Positions 30,481-40,488 of a stretch of DNA of 64,000 nt are shown piece after piece. A program made the translations under genes and the position numbers. The DNA is taken from NCBI GenBank assembly GCA_037833965.1, contig AP031354.1, positions 1,590,001-1,654,000 of the forward strand, given 5' to 3'. Within the stretch, counting starts at the first letter, position 1. Each line of letters begins with the position of its first letter. Source of the DNA: Marchantia polymorpha subsp. ruderalis. Lineage: Eukaryota; Streptophyta; Marchantiopsida; Marchantiales; Marchantiaceae. The notes under the pieces are model-generated. The model had not been told where the DNA came from and ran no database searches. It was given only the letters and a program-made list of their open reading frames with translations.

Positions 30481-33400
30481 TTGATTTCTTCAACCTTTGC
30501 TGGATTGTTGTGAATGTTGTCCAAGTCAAACTGTATGGGAAGTTTTGACTCAACTCCATACACCATCCGAAAAGGTGAGTATCCGGTAGATGTCTTCCAT
30601 GTTGTGCGATACTCCCATAAGATAGCATGGAGCCTCTTGTCCCAATTGTGTTTACTCCCGTCCATGTCTGCATCCTTGGCCAACATCATACACAAAGTGT
30701 AGTTGGTCCGCTCCGCCAACCCGTTAGCGTTAGGTTTGTAGGAAGTGGTCACTCGAGCCTTGATGGAAAAGTGCTCCAACATGGCTTGAATCATACTTCC
30801 CACAAATTCTCCTCCTCTATCTGATACTAACTCCAATGGACAACCAAATCGAGTAATGATTCTCTCATACAAAAATCTACCAACCTCCTTCTCATTAGTA
30901 GATTTAAGTGGTCTTGCCTCTACCCACTTCGTAAGATAATCTGTAGCTATCACAATGAACTTATTCCCTCGAGGAGTAAGATTCAAAGGACCTACAAAAT
31001 CTATTCCCCACTTTTCAAAAGGACCTAACACTGGTACAGAAATCATAGGAGGGTTTTTCATGGACTTTTTAGCAAAAGCTTGACACACATCACAACTTTT
31101 GCAATATTCCACACAATCCTTAAAAATACCCTTCCAATGATAACCAGCATCAAGAATTTTGAAGGCAGTTACCTTCCCCGCAAAATGTCCTCCACATACT
31201 GCACCATCATGAAACTCCTTCATGAGTTGTATTGCCTCTCCTCTCCCAACCGCCCTTCGTAGAAGTCCGTCAGCTCCTTGATGAAAAAGTACCTTCTCCA
31301 TGATCATATAAGGTTGACATCTCTTCACTAATGCATTTTTCTCCCTTTGATGCATTCCTTGAGGAAACTCTCCTCTAGAGATGAAATCCCAAATTTCCTT
31401 GTACTCCTCCGGTACTGTTGTCACCGTGTCCATGACTAGCAAGTCCTCATCCGGAAAGGTGTCATCTACTGACTGATCTCCTCCATCATCATATGCTCTC
31501 GACATCAAATCCGCATTAGCATGCTTCTTTCCAGGTCTATCCTCAATGGTATAATCAAACTCTGCTAGTAGTAGCTTCCATCTAGCTATCCTCCCTTCAG
31601 CATTAGGCTTGTTGAAAATGTATTTCAAAGCCTTATGATCAGTCACTATAGTGAATCTCCCACCCAACAAATAATGTCGAAACTTCTTAAGTGAGAAGAT
31701 TACAGCTAAGGCCTCTCTCTCTGTCACTGAGTAATTCTTCTCCGCTTGAACCATTTGTCTACTAGCATAGGCAATTGGATGATCATGCTTTTCATCATCT
31801 AATTGACTCAAGGTGCATCCTACAGCAATATTTGATGCATCTGTGTAGAGAATGAAAGGTTTACCCCAATCCGGTTTCGCCAAAATTGGAGCCGTCACCA
31901 ACGCCTTCTTGAGAGCTTCGAACGCCGTCTTTGCAGCTTCATCCTTGAAAATGAGTTCGTACTCCACTCCCTTCTTCATGTAATTCGTCAAGGCATGAGC
32001 TTTGTTGGAGAAGGACAAGATGAACCGTCGATAGTACCCCACCATACCAAGGAATTGCCTCAACTTGGTTAAAGTCGCCGGAAAAGGTAACTCCATGATC
32101 CGTGTCACCTTCTCTGGATCCACCGCTATACCATTCTTGGAGATGATATGCCCCAACAATAGGCCTTCCTCACATCCAAAAATGCATTTTTCTGGATTGA
32201 GTGAAGCCTTAGCTTCCTCCAGCCGTTGAAGTATTTTGATCAAATGATCAAAATGATCCGCTTTCCTCCCGTAAACACAAAAATCATCTATGAAATCCCT
32301 TACAAACTTTCCAATGAAAGGTTCAAACACTCTATTCATGAACCTTTGAAAAGTGGCAGGAGCATTACATAGACCAAACGGCATCACTCTAAAGGCAAAG
32401 GTTCCCCATGGAGTGGTAAAAGTTGTTTTGAGTTGGTCTTCTAAGGCAATTTGGATTTGGTTATAGCCACTATAACCATCTCCAAAACTATACCACTCAT
32501 GGCCAGCAACCTCCTCTAGAATCTCATCTATGAAAGGCAAGGGATAGTAGTCTTTCTTTGTGACAGCATTCAACTTTTTGTAATCTACGCACACTCGTAG
32601 CTTACCATTCTTCTTCTTCACTATCACAATTGGAGACACCCATTCAGAATTTTCTACCTCGTAGATGAAGCCAGCCTCCTTGAGCTTGTCGATCTCCTCC
32701 TTCACCACAAGAGCCGTAGGTGGATTTATTCGGCGTTGCTTTTGCCGAATAGGACGAGCTTTCTCCTCCAACTCGATGCGATGAGTCTCCAACGTCACAT
32801 GCTTAAGATCCTTGTAACTAAAGGCAAAAACATGAATATATTTGCGAAATATATCCAGAAACTTTGCCTTTTCCTCCTTGGTAACCTTGGGACCAAACCT
32901 GAGAGTGGACAGTCGTCGACACACCTCCTCTTCGCTCATCTCCACTTTGTCAGGATCTTTCTTCACTCCAGGCCTAGGCAACAACTCCATGGCAGCAATG
33001 ACTTGTACTTGAACATTATCATCAGAAGAGTACTCCGATGATGTTTCTTGATCAGAAGTTGAGATGTCTGTGTCAACTTCTGAAAAGCTACCACTCTCTT
33101 CACTTTCAGATTCCCAATACTCGTCAGTTGGTCTATCTGAGTCAGTGGTGGATTCCCCTCCTCTCGTCAAAGGAACCTTAACTCGATGGTTCTTTGGGCC
33201 TATCCTCAAATAGCCCTTGTGCCATCGGTCCGTAGTCCTTACCGCCCTCAACCAAGGACGTCCCAACAGCAAGTCGTAGCTAGCTTCCTTGAGAATTTGG
33301 AAGGAAAGCAAAGTTTGCACTCCCCTCACACTAACCACAACTTTGTCTACCACCCCCAGTGGTCTTACCTTCTGTTTGTTGGCCATACCAACAATTATGC

Positions 33401-34880
33401 TAGAAGGTCTAGAAGGTTGCATACCCAACTTCTGCATCAACCTCTCAGACATGGCATTCACAGCCGATCCACCATCAACCAACACATCTGATACATCATG
33501 TCCATTGATCCTCACTTCGATCTTTGAAGCATGTGTACATACCTCCGAAGCAGCCGCATCCACCACTCCAACTCCCACATTGGTCATGTGAGCCTTCCCC
33601 TTAGATTTCCGCTTCTTGGTCCTTGTGGAGATAAGACCTCCTCTTAACTCCTTCCGAATGGCTGGATTCAAGGCAATCAGCTGACCAACTGTTATATTGG
33701 CCTTCTGATTTCCTACATCCTCCACCACGTCATACTTAGCTTGAGAAGATGAAATGGAAAAGTCATCCATGCCCAACTTCTTCCTTGGTACTCTTGGTTG
33801 ACTCACTCCACTTGACCGTGTACTTCGACTTGGCGTGTCCTCCATGAAAATCGACTCGTCCGCAAATCGGGCCCGCTTCTTCTCATGAGCAAGGATATCC
33901 ACTTTCGATTTTGAGCTCTCCCCTTTCTCAAAAGTGCATTGATGAGGGAATACATCAATGGATGCTACTCCCTTATCCTTGGCTTGTTGCGTGGCCGGTG
34001 CATTGTTGTTGTGCCGAACTCCATCATGTTGTCGAGGGTTAGGACAATTCCTCTGAAAATGAGGACCTCCACAAGAAAAGCAAGAAACCGCAAAGCTTCC
34101 TGAAGGTGGATTTCCTCTTGGAGGATAATTTCCATACCCCCTAGAGCCTCCTCCTACGTTCTGATTCCTCTTCTCCCACAACTGTACTACATTGATCTTG
34201 AGATCTGCTAGAGTCTCCGTGATAGATTTCAACTCATTTTGAAAATCCACACTAGGATTCGCTATCGTGGATGAAGTAGAAGTGTTTGAAACAATAGACC
34301 TTCCTACAACCGGTGGAGCTACTTCTCTAGCCACCAAGCTAGAATCATCATCTTCTATGCTCTCCTCCATTCTAATAGCAATTCGAATGGCTTCAGCCTT
34401 AGAAGAGGGCTTCTCGTATCTCACCTTACTTCGAATCTCAGGTCTCAAACCTCCAACGAAGTTCTTCATGAGCATCGCCCTTATCCCCACCATTGTAGCA
34501 TCCACTTCGTCTCCGCCCTTCCTCAACACCACGTGGAATCTAGATTCCAACTTCTCGGTTCTCTCCACATAGGTCCTCACCTTCTCGTTCTCTCCTTGTT
34601 TCAAGAAGGTGACCTCACACATCAACTTTTCATAACTTTCACTGGGAAGAAAGTTTTCGATCAGGTTCTCCGTTAATGTCTCCCACGTGTCGTCCTCCGA
34701 ATGCTCCCTCTTGTACTCCTTGTACCACTTGAGAGCAGAATCCTCCAAGAAATCCGGCAAAAGCATAGCCCACTCGTCTTTCTTCCTCTCATTGTTTCCT
34801 ATGCAAGCCCTCTTGAAGTCCCTAACAAAAGCTTCTACATCCTCATTCTCCCTCCCATAAAATACCGGAAGCTTCCCCAT
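30321..34880 (-). CDS. E3 gag-protease-pol polyprotein (frameshifted near the end)
   Basis: A single long frame from ATG 34880 (an in-frame TAG lies just upstream), about 1519 residues. Gag capsid-type domain over about 40-170 (SALKWYKEYKRE), zinc knuckle at about 267-280 (CFSCGGPHFQRNC, one residue shorter than usual between Cys2 and His), and protease with VDGGSAVNAM near 470, where Gly replaces the Thr or Ser of the usual DT/SG. Reverse transcriptase has VCVDYKKLN and FIDD (about 863-866), RNase H YTDASNIAVG, and the integrase zinc module and catalytic core (KWGIDFVGP, SDRGGEF, NGLAERTN). From about 30480 the frame continues into unrelated Ser/Thr-rich sequence and stops at 30321, so the integrase C-terminus is lost from this frame. 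Probably recently inactivated. Confidence 0.88.
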   Translation of the reverse strand: MGKLPVFYGRENEDVEAFVRDFKRACIGNNERKKDEWAMLLPDFLEDSALKWYKEYKREHSEDDTWETLTENLIENFLPSESYEKLMCEVTFLKQGENEKVRTYVERTEKLESRFHVVLRKGGDEVDATMVGIRAMLMKNFVGGLRPEIRSKVRYEKPSSKAEAIRIAIRMEESIEDDDSSLVAREVAPPVVGRSIVSNTSTSSTIANPSVDFQNELKSITETLADLKINVVQLWEKRNQNVGGGSRGYGNYPPRGNPPSGSFAVSCFSCGGPHFQRNCPNPRQHDGVRHNNNAPATQQAKDKGVASIDVFPHQCTFEKGESSKSKVDILAHEKKRARFADESIFMEDTPSRSTRSSGVSQPRVPRKKLGMDDFSISSSQAKYDVVEDVGNQKANITVGQLIALNPAIRKELRGGLISTRTKKRKSKGKAHMTNVGVGVVDAAASEVCTHASKIEVRINGHDVSDVLVDGGSAVNAMSERLMQKLGMQPSRPSSIIVGMANKQKVRPLGVVDKVVVSVRGVQTLLSFQILKEASYDLLLGRPWLRAVRTTDRWHKGYLRIGPKNHRVKVPLTRGGESTTDSDRPTDEYWESESEESGSFSEVDTDISTSDQETSSEYSSDDNVQVQVIAAMELLPRPGVKKDPDKVEMSEEEVCRRLSTLRFGPKVTKEEKAKFLDIFRKYIHVFAFSYKDLKHVTLETHRIELEEKARPIRQKQRRINPPTALVVKEEIDKLKEAGFIYEVENSEWVSPIVIVKKKNGKLRVCVDYKKLNAVTKKDYYPLPFIDEILEEVAGHEWYSFGDGYSGYNQIQIALEDQLKTTFTTPWGTFAFRVMPFGLCNAPATFQRFMNRVFEPFIGKFVRDFIDDFCVYGRKADHFDHLIKILQRLEEAKASLNPEKCIFGCEEGLLLGHIISKNGIAVDPEKVTRIMELPFPATLTKLRQFLGMVGYYRRFILSFSNKAHALTNYMKKGVEYELIFKDEAAKTAFEALKKALVTAPILAKPDWGKPFILYTDASNIAVGCTLSQLDDEKHDHPIAYASRQMVQAEKNYSVTEREALAVIFSLKKFRHYLLGGRFTIVTDHKALKYIFNKPNAEGRIARWKLLLAEFDYTIEDRPGKKHANADLMSRAYDDGGDQSVDDTFPDEDLLVMDTVTTVPEEYKEIWDFISRGEFPQGMHQREKNALVKRCQPYMIMEKVLFHQGADGLLRRAVGRGEAIQLMKEFHDGAVCGGHFAGKVTAFKILDAGYHWKGIFKDCVEYCKSCDVCQAFAKKSMKNPPMISVPVLGPFEKWGIDFVGPLNLTPRGNKFIVIATDYLTKWVEARPLKSTNEKEVGRFLYERIITRFGCPLELVSDRGGEFVGSMIQAMLEHFSIKARVTTSYKPNANGLAERTNYTLCMMLAKDADMDGSKHNWDKRLHAILWEYRTTWKTSTGYSPFRMVYGVESKLPIQFDLDNIHNNPAKVEEIKWSRSHQISPTTIDGVGGSSSTSHGTSGAGSTIAEEVSRQTKWKPELEAVQGR

Positions 34881-34888
34881 TTCCAACT

Positions 34889-34910
34889 AATTTTTTTTTT
34901 TTTTTTTTTC
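34889..34910 (-). repeat. Homopolymer A run just upstream of E3 gag
   Basis: About 22 consecutive T on the plus strand (A in the RNA sense) end a few bases before the gag start region. An A-rich leader could help translation of the second ORF, but this is speculation. Confidence 0.6.
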
Positions 34911-35101
34911 TATTGGAAATTTATATGGGGCTTCCTAATACAATATAAACAACACTAACTCCATCCTTGAGTAATTCATCAAAGGAAACACAAAAGGAAT
35001 TGGTTGTTCCAAGATAGCCAAAGCTCTCTCCTCTCCTAGGCATACGATGAGTCTTACCCTCATCATCATCTTCTCCATCATTCGAATGATGATCTCCATC
35101 T

Positions 35102-35545
35102 TCAGTTGGAGCTTGAACCCGCTGAGGTCACTTTCTCTGTTTCAGCACTTAGCTTGCCGTCAAACCCTTCCACAAGTGATTCCAGAAGTGCCTTCACTCC
35201 GCTGCATTCGTGTCCCGCTGGTAGCCCAATCACTCCGCAATTGTCACAGAAGGTCGCGCTTTGGGATTCATGTGGCGATGATGGTCCCAAGTGAAGTTTC
35301 AAATCTCCCCGGTTCCTCTTGCTCCTCAATCTTCTATCTTTGTTCCGCAGGGAACAATTGACAACCTTATGGCCCTCCTCTCCACAATAAAAACAAGTTT
35401 CACGTTTGACTCTTGGAGATTGACTCACTACTCTTTCTTCAAACTCCACCTTGAATTCTCTTGTATTGGAGTCTAAAGACACTATAACATCCAAGCCTTG
35501 AGGTACTTTGGATAACCTAACCTTCCAACCTTCTTGTTCACTCAT
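35102..35545 (-). CDS. E3 extra ORF upstream of gag: zinc-finger protein
   Basis: 147 residues from ATG 35545, lying between the 5' LTR and gag, where standard gypsy elements have only a leader. It contains one canonical CCHC knuckle (CFYCGEEGHKVVNC, residues 51-64), a second Cys/His cluster (C100, C103, H112, C114: CDNCGVIGLPAGHEC) and a basic patch between them (KDRRLRSKRNRG). Nucleic-acid binding is likely. Tat/Ogre-type plant elements also carry an extra ORF before gag; whether this one is related is not known. No frame continuity with gag (34880), so a separate initiation or splice would be needed. Confidence 0.65.
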   Translation of the reverse strand: MSEQEGWKVRLSKVPQGLDVIVSLDSNTREFKVEFEERVVSQSPRVKRETCFYCGEEGHKVVNCSLRNKDRRLRSKRNRGDLKLHLGPSSPHESQSATFCDNCGVIGLPAGHECSGVKALLESLVEGFDGKLSAETEKVTSAGSSSN

Positions 35546-36201
35546 TTTCCCATAAGGTAGAAACCACTCAAAAGACCTCTCCCAGAAACGCTATCTACTT
35601 GACGAAAACTGTGAATGAAGAAATCAAAAACTTTTGCTTTGTTATCTTGCTTTTGTACCCCCTCAACTTCAAATCAACATAACTTTGTCTCTAGACGTGA
35701 TCTCTCAGTGAAATTTTCACTCAAACGTAGCTTATCTTTCAATACACACTCGTACGAAGTTTCAAAGCCTAATTCAAAATACAGAAAAAGTAATCAACTC
35801 TGTACAAACTTTCCAGAGAGCAGACTTTTGATACCCGTGAAAACCCACTCAACTTCTAATTCTCATATCTTTCTGTTAACACATGATCTAGACCTGAAAC
35901 AAAAACGTAAATGTTCTCTATCTTCCACTCTAAAATCAATAAAAACTTTGAAAGAATACCTTCAAAAATACTTTTTCGGTGTCTAAGATCACTTTTCTCT
36001 CAAAAAGACATGTTTACGTGAACAAAACATACAAAATCACTTCTATGCTATCATATGAGACTATGGGATACACAAAAGGAATTTCGCTCTCAAGCACACT
36101 CTCCGCTCTTTCATTCCCCAATGTTAACATCAAGTGATCCCTCATGGATACTTTCTCTCGAGCTAGAAATCGAATCCTAAACATTCCGCCTTCTAGATTG
36201 A

Positions 36202-36220
36202 GGTCCCGGCAACGGAACCA
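36202..36220 (-). other. E3 primer binding site
   Basis: Minus strand TGGTTCCGTTGCCGGGACC begins five bases inside the 5' LTR. It resembles the Asp-tRNA-type site of E1 (GTTGCCGGG core) but differs in the acceptor part, so the primer tRNA is uncertain. Confidence 0.6.
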
Positions 36221-36224
36221 AAAA

Positions 36225-37082
36225 TGCAACCTCCGGGCTGACTCTCACTCAGGTTTACCTCTGATGGCTTTGTGGTAGCGCATCATGGTTCTAGAAGACT
36301 AAGATTCATACTCTCACTCATGTCCCAAACACCTTCTCTCACAAACTCTCATGTATCACTCCAACTCACACGCAAACTCTCCTCACATCACCCTCTTCAC
36401 ATAAACGCAAACACACGTCGATACTCCAAGATACTCAAAAACTTCACTCCTTCATTACTGAAACAAGTACTCAACATGACTCTCCAAACTTGCTTGAGAG
36501 GTGCTACTCTACCTCTCTATTTATACTACTTGAGAAGTTACCATAGTAACATGTGGTAATTTCTCCTAACTTACTTTTACCTAGGTAAGTTTGACTAACC
36601 TTCTCTACGTGGCAACATGCCATTGGCCTACCTAAACCCTCTAGAAGCTTCCGGAATCCAAGGTTGAGGTGGCGACATGCCATTTGAAGCTTTTAAACTT
36701 CTACAAGCTTCCTAGCCACTAAGTCAACATTAGACTTAGTCTAGCCAATCATCTTTCATACATTTAGTCAAACCAATCAAATCCAAGCTTCTAGTCAAAT
36801 ATCTAATCCCTTGGAATCTAGAACTTTTGTATAAGACAAAATAGAAGTGCTCACTCCTTGTAAAAGACAAAATAGAAGTGCTCACTCCATTCTTCTAGAA
36901 CTCCGCTAATTACTCCGCCAACTATAGACATTGTAGCTAAACTTAGTCATGACTAGATAAACTTAGTTATAACTAACTAGTTTAGTCATAACTAGCTAGT
37001 CTTAGCTATGCCTTGGCTAATCATCCTTATTCCCTTGACCACTTCTAAGACTTAGTACATATGTGCAACACCCGGTCTTACA
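36225..37082 (-). repeat. E3 5' LTR (858 bp)
   Basis: The same as 29232-30089 in every stretch compared. Identical LTRs imply recent insertion. Confidence 0.93.
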
Positions 37083-37302
37083 GTACGAACAAGTGTACCG
37101 CGCAAGGCGGAAAACTCGCCTTCGGCGCTACGCCCCCATGTCCGCAGGGTGACACGCTCGCGGAGTTCAAATCCGCCAATTCGAGCGTGAGAGTTTAATC
37201 GACGACGGCGGAGCGTGAAACCGCGCGTGAGAGCGAAGACCGTTCCAGCGTACAGCCGGCGCGGCCATCAAGTGAGACGTTCTTCACGACCAAGAGACGA
37301 CC

Positions 37303-40300
37303 ATGACCTTCGACCGGGCGGCGGAGAGCGTCCCATTCTTGAATTCGCGATTCCAATCTCTTGTGCGCGCTGCGCGCATCCATCTGCTGGCTGCGGACCA
37401 TTCCCGACGTCGTCACACAGGAGATTTCTTGTTGATTGAGGGAGAAGTGAGTGCGCGTGATTTGGAATTGAGAGCGATTAGAGTTTGCCGAGAGAGAAAG
37501 AAACGCGGACAGTGCGGAAGTAGAATGAGCGGGCGAGCGAACCCCAGGAACGCAATGACGAGACCGAGCAGATTGCGGATGGTGCCACTTCGCCTGCCGC
37601 AGAACGGGCTGCGCGCTTTCGAAGAGCGCTTAATAGCAAGAAAGCTCGATTTCTTGCTATGGGGATGGAATTACATCTGCGCGAATATGGTGCGCGAGTG
37701 GCTAGAGCCACAGGGACCACCCTCGCGCGAATTGCGTCCGCATGTTGACCGGTGGACAGTCCAAGATTGGGCGCAGGCGTTGGGAAGATGTGCTGGCATG
37801 CCAGGGCATCTCCTTTTCGACAGCGAGAGCATCAAGGTGACCAAGCAAGAAGAGGCGCAATTTGTGGAGCTGTTCAAGACCGGGAGGTCTACCAAGAATG
37901 GGTACAGGACCCGTGATTACAAAGATCGATTTCGCCGGACTCTGTCCGCGGCGCTGATGCAATTACTGCAGCCGCACCGCGCCTGCTACATCACATTGTG
38001 GCAGGTCTCTTTTGTGGAGTGCGTCATCGAGGGAACTCCAATTCACTGGGCGAGCATCCTGCACAGGGTGATGCGACAGCACGCGTTTGAGGAGAAGGGG
38101 GGAACTCTAAACCATCTTTCTCCTTTCCTCATCAATTTTTATCGACAGCGGAATTGTTTGACAGCGGCAGAGCTTGAACATTTTCCGCCATTGTCCATCG
38201 ACCATCTCGGGAAGTATGTGCGGGAGAACGAGGTCGATACTGACGCAGAGGAGTCACCGACTTCTACCCCATCAAGACGGAGGGACGAAGGGCGACACAC
38301 TCCTGCAGCGCGAGTGCCGCGGAAGCGGCGATGGAGGGAAGAGTCCGAAGAGGAGCAGCATCAAGAACCCTCTGCTCCCATTCGACCGCGGCCGCTGTGC
38401 GAGCCATACAGCCGGCCGAAGCAGAAGGCACGCAGACTGGTGTTACCAGCTGACAGTGCAGACACGGCGACGATTGCGACGGAGATAGGAAGTGCGTCGC
38501 CAGAGAGGCGAGAAGAAGCGCGGACGACCGCAGGAGCGACGGGCCACGCTGCAACCTCGTCGGGAGAGAGGCCGCCTACGGGCCAAGGGCCTCCGGAGTT
38601 ACCACGTGCGATGCGGACAGATGTTCCGTTTGCGCACAGGCGAACCTCCGCGGACGGACGAGCCTCCGCGGACCGGCGAACACAAGTGGACGTGGATCTA
38701 CGCTTACGCGTGGGAAGGAGCAGTCCGCCTGTGCACAGGCGCTCACCTGTGCACAGGTCGCCTGTGCACAGGTCGCCTGTGAACAGGACACCTCCACACG
38801 TGCCGCCTGTGCACAGGCAAGAATCACCCCCGTTCCAACGTAGGAAGGGGAAGGAGCCGGCGGAAGAACCGCCTACGAGACACCGGCCCTCGGGGCCAGA
38901 CCCTCCGGCGCACCACGCGCCGCAATTCGCGCCTTCGGCGCCAGGGCCTTCGAGCCGAGGAGATACGAGCAGAGAGCGTGCGGAGGCCGCACCGTCGGCG
39001 GAAAGTCCGCCGATAGATGCGCCTTCGGCGGTAGGGCCTGTAGGCCAAGGAACATCGGGCGTGCGGCCCCCGGCCATGTCGCCTTCGGCGATAGATGTCC
39101 GCGGCGCTACGCCTGCGGCGGACAAGGCACCGGCAAATGCGCCTGCGCACGGGTGCACAGCCCCCACGGACCGATCAAGGGAGCAGCAGACGGAGGAGCG
39201 GAGTGACTGTCAGCGGGATGAAATCTCGATGCGCGATGCGCAATCCAACCCCGCGCAGCCACCCTCCGCTCAATCACCTCCGGCGACGGACGACGGCGAC
39301 AGAGAGAATGCGGGAGGCAATCAACAAGTAAGCGACGGGGATGCCGCTCGGATACATTCGCCTTCCGCCTTAGACATTTTGGCGACGAGCAGCGAGGCTG
39401 CAGCCGTGCCTTCGCAGGCAGCACACGTCGAGGACGTGCAGCCCCACTCTGGGCAGTCGCCGACGCAATCAATGGCGACTGAAATTCTCCACTCGGATGA
39501 TGACGACGGAGGCTCCACGGAAGAAATGTCAGGAGCAGAAGACACCGAGGAGGAGGAGGAGGAAATTGTTGGAGCGCCGGCGGCGGCGCTCTCTGAGCAG
39601 GTGATTCCGTTGCTGCGGTACTTGGATCGCAAGGTCGATAAATACGCCGACCCACTCCAGCCGGGATCTTACATCGAGTTAGTGCGCAGGCGGACTCGCA
39701 CTAAAGTCCACACCAGCAAGCTATTAGCTAGAGTGGACCAGGAGTTGAGGGACTTGAAGGAGAAGCATGAGTGCTTGTGGGGACAGTACAAGCTTAATCA
39801 GAAATTCTACAAGCACTCCGAGAAGATGAAGGATGAGAAACTGGGCGAGCTCACCAAGGAGCAGGTGAAGGTCAAGGAAGCACTCAACTCTGAGCAGGCC
39901 CAGAATCGGATTTTGTCAGAGGAGCTCGTGCGACAGACGCGGTTGTTGGAACAATGTCAGCTCGCACGGCAGGCGGATGAAGAGTTAATCCGCAGGTTAC
40001 AGTCAGAGTGTGGCGAATTGAGGGCGCAACGTGCTGAAGCCGAATCGCAATTAGTGACCATTGAAGAGGATCGCAGGAAGGAGGCGGATCGCACGAAGGT
40101 GGAGACGGCGAGGCGAGTCGCCCACTGTCTCAAGGGCTACGCCCACTGGGAAGTGAAGGCGCAGGAGAAACTCACACTGCGTGAGTTTGAATTGCGCGCA
40201 GCCGGGTTGTTGTCAGGCGACAGTAGGAGTCGGCGGAAGGTAGCGAAGAAGCTCGAAGCCTTTCTGTCGAAGGCACAGGATACCATGTCCGCCCTCGAGG

Positions 40301-40452
40301 GGGAGGTGTCCGCGGCGTTGCAGCGGTTGGGACTGCGTAGTCGAGCGGAAGAGTGGCAGGGTAGGGAGCTAGTGCGCGGCAGTCGGCCGCGCAGGAGACG
40401 TAGTACAGGTTCCGCGGAGTGTAGTGTAGCGTGGTTCCGTGCAGGCGTGTAG
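37303..40452 (+). CDS. LTR-encoded coiled-coil protein of E2 (1049 codons)
   Basis: Unbroken ORF inside the solo LTR E2, homologous to the E1 LTR protein. The longest frame starts at 37303; the start equivalent to that favoured in E1 is the ATG at 37525 (MSGRANPR, residue 75). The N-terminal domain (residues about 95-310) matches E1 at roughly half its positions (KLDFLLWGWN, WAQALGRCAG, YRTRDYKDRFRR, GGTLNHLSP). The middle (about 310-730) is low-complexity and diverged. The block PLLRYLDRKVDKY and the coiled coil (about 780-1000) are again conserved, ending RRRRSTGSAECS then VAWFRAGV. E1 and E3 inserted upstream of it and left the ORF intact. Both ends conserved around a free-floating middle suggest protein-level constraint. 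Function unknown. Confidence 0.8.
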   Translation: MTFDRAAESVPFLNSRFQSLVRAARIHLLAADHSRRRHTGDFLLIEGEVSARDLELRAIRVCRERKKRGQCGSRMSGRANPRNAMTRPSRLRMVPLRLPQNGLRAFEERLIARKLDFLLWGWNYICANMVREWLEPQGPPSRELRPHVDRWTVQDWAQALGRCAGMPGHLLFDSESIKVTKQEEAQFVELFKTGRSTKNGYRTRDYKDRFRRTLSAALMQLLQPHRACYITLWQVSFVECVIEGTPIHWASILHRVMRQHAFEEKGGTLNHLSPFLINFYRQRNCLTAAELEHFPPLSIDHLGKYVRENEVDTDAEESPTSTPSRRRDEGRHTPAARVPRKRRWREESEEEQHQEPSAPIRPRPLCEPYSRPKQKARRLVLPADSADTATIATEIGSASPERREEARTTAGATGHAATSSGERPPTGQGPPELPRAMRTDVPFAHRRTSADGRASADRRTQVDVDLRLRVGRSSPPVHRRSPVHRSPVHRSPVNRTPPHVPPVHRQESPPFQRRKGKEPAEEPPTRHRPSGPDPPAHHAPQFAPSAPGPSSRGDTSRERAEAAPSAESPPIDAPSAVGPVGQGTSGVRPPAMSPSAIDVRGATPAADKAPANAPAHGCTAPTDRSREQQTEERSDCQRDEISMRDAQSNPAQPPSAQSPPATDDGDRENAGGNQQVSDGDAARIHSPSALDILATSSEAAAVPSQAAHVEDVQPHSGQSPTQSMATEILHSDDDDGGSTEEMSGAEDTEEEEEEIVGAPAAALSEQVIPLLRYLDRKVDKYADPLQPGSYIELVRRRTRTKVHTSKLLARVDQELRDLKEKHECLWGQYKLNQKFYKHSEKMKDEKLGELTKEQVKVKEALNSEQAQNRILSEELVRQTRLLEQCQLARQADEELIRRLQSECGELRAQRAEAESQLVTIEEDRRKEADRTKVETARRVAHCLKGYAHWEVKAQEKLTLREFELRAAGLLSGDSRSRRKVAKKLEAFLSKAQDTMSALEGEVSAALQRLGLRSRAEEWQGRELVRGSRPRRRRSTGSAECSVAWFRAGV

Positions 40453-40488
40453 CGTAGTGCAGTGTAGTGCTAGGTAGGACTTAGAAGG

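Larger units (their letters stand above)
29232..37082 (-). mobile_element. E3: Ty3/gypsy retrotransposon with an extra zinc-finger ORF
   Basis: 7851 bp on the minus strand, with apparently identical 858 bp LTRs (29232-30089 and 36225-37082) beginning TGTAAGACCGGG and ending GGAGGTTGCA on that strand. Flanked by GTAC (29228-29231 and 37083-37086); E4 has the empty site GGCGGTACGAACAAG near 62290. Order: 5' LTR, primer site, small zinc-finger ORF, gag-protease-pol, polypurine tract, 3' LTR. Its base composition is more AT-rich than that of the E2 LTR around it. Confidence 0.93.

Noticed and set aside
38730-38820. Possible CRISPR-like array of GCCTGTGCACAGGC units
   Set aside because: Units are palindromic, unevenly spaced, lie inside a plant retrotransposon ORF, and have no spacer structure or cas genes.
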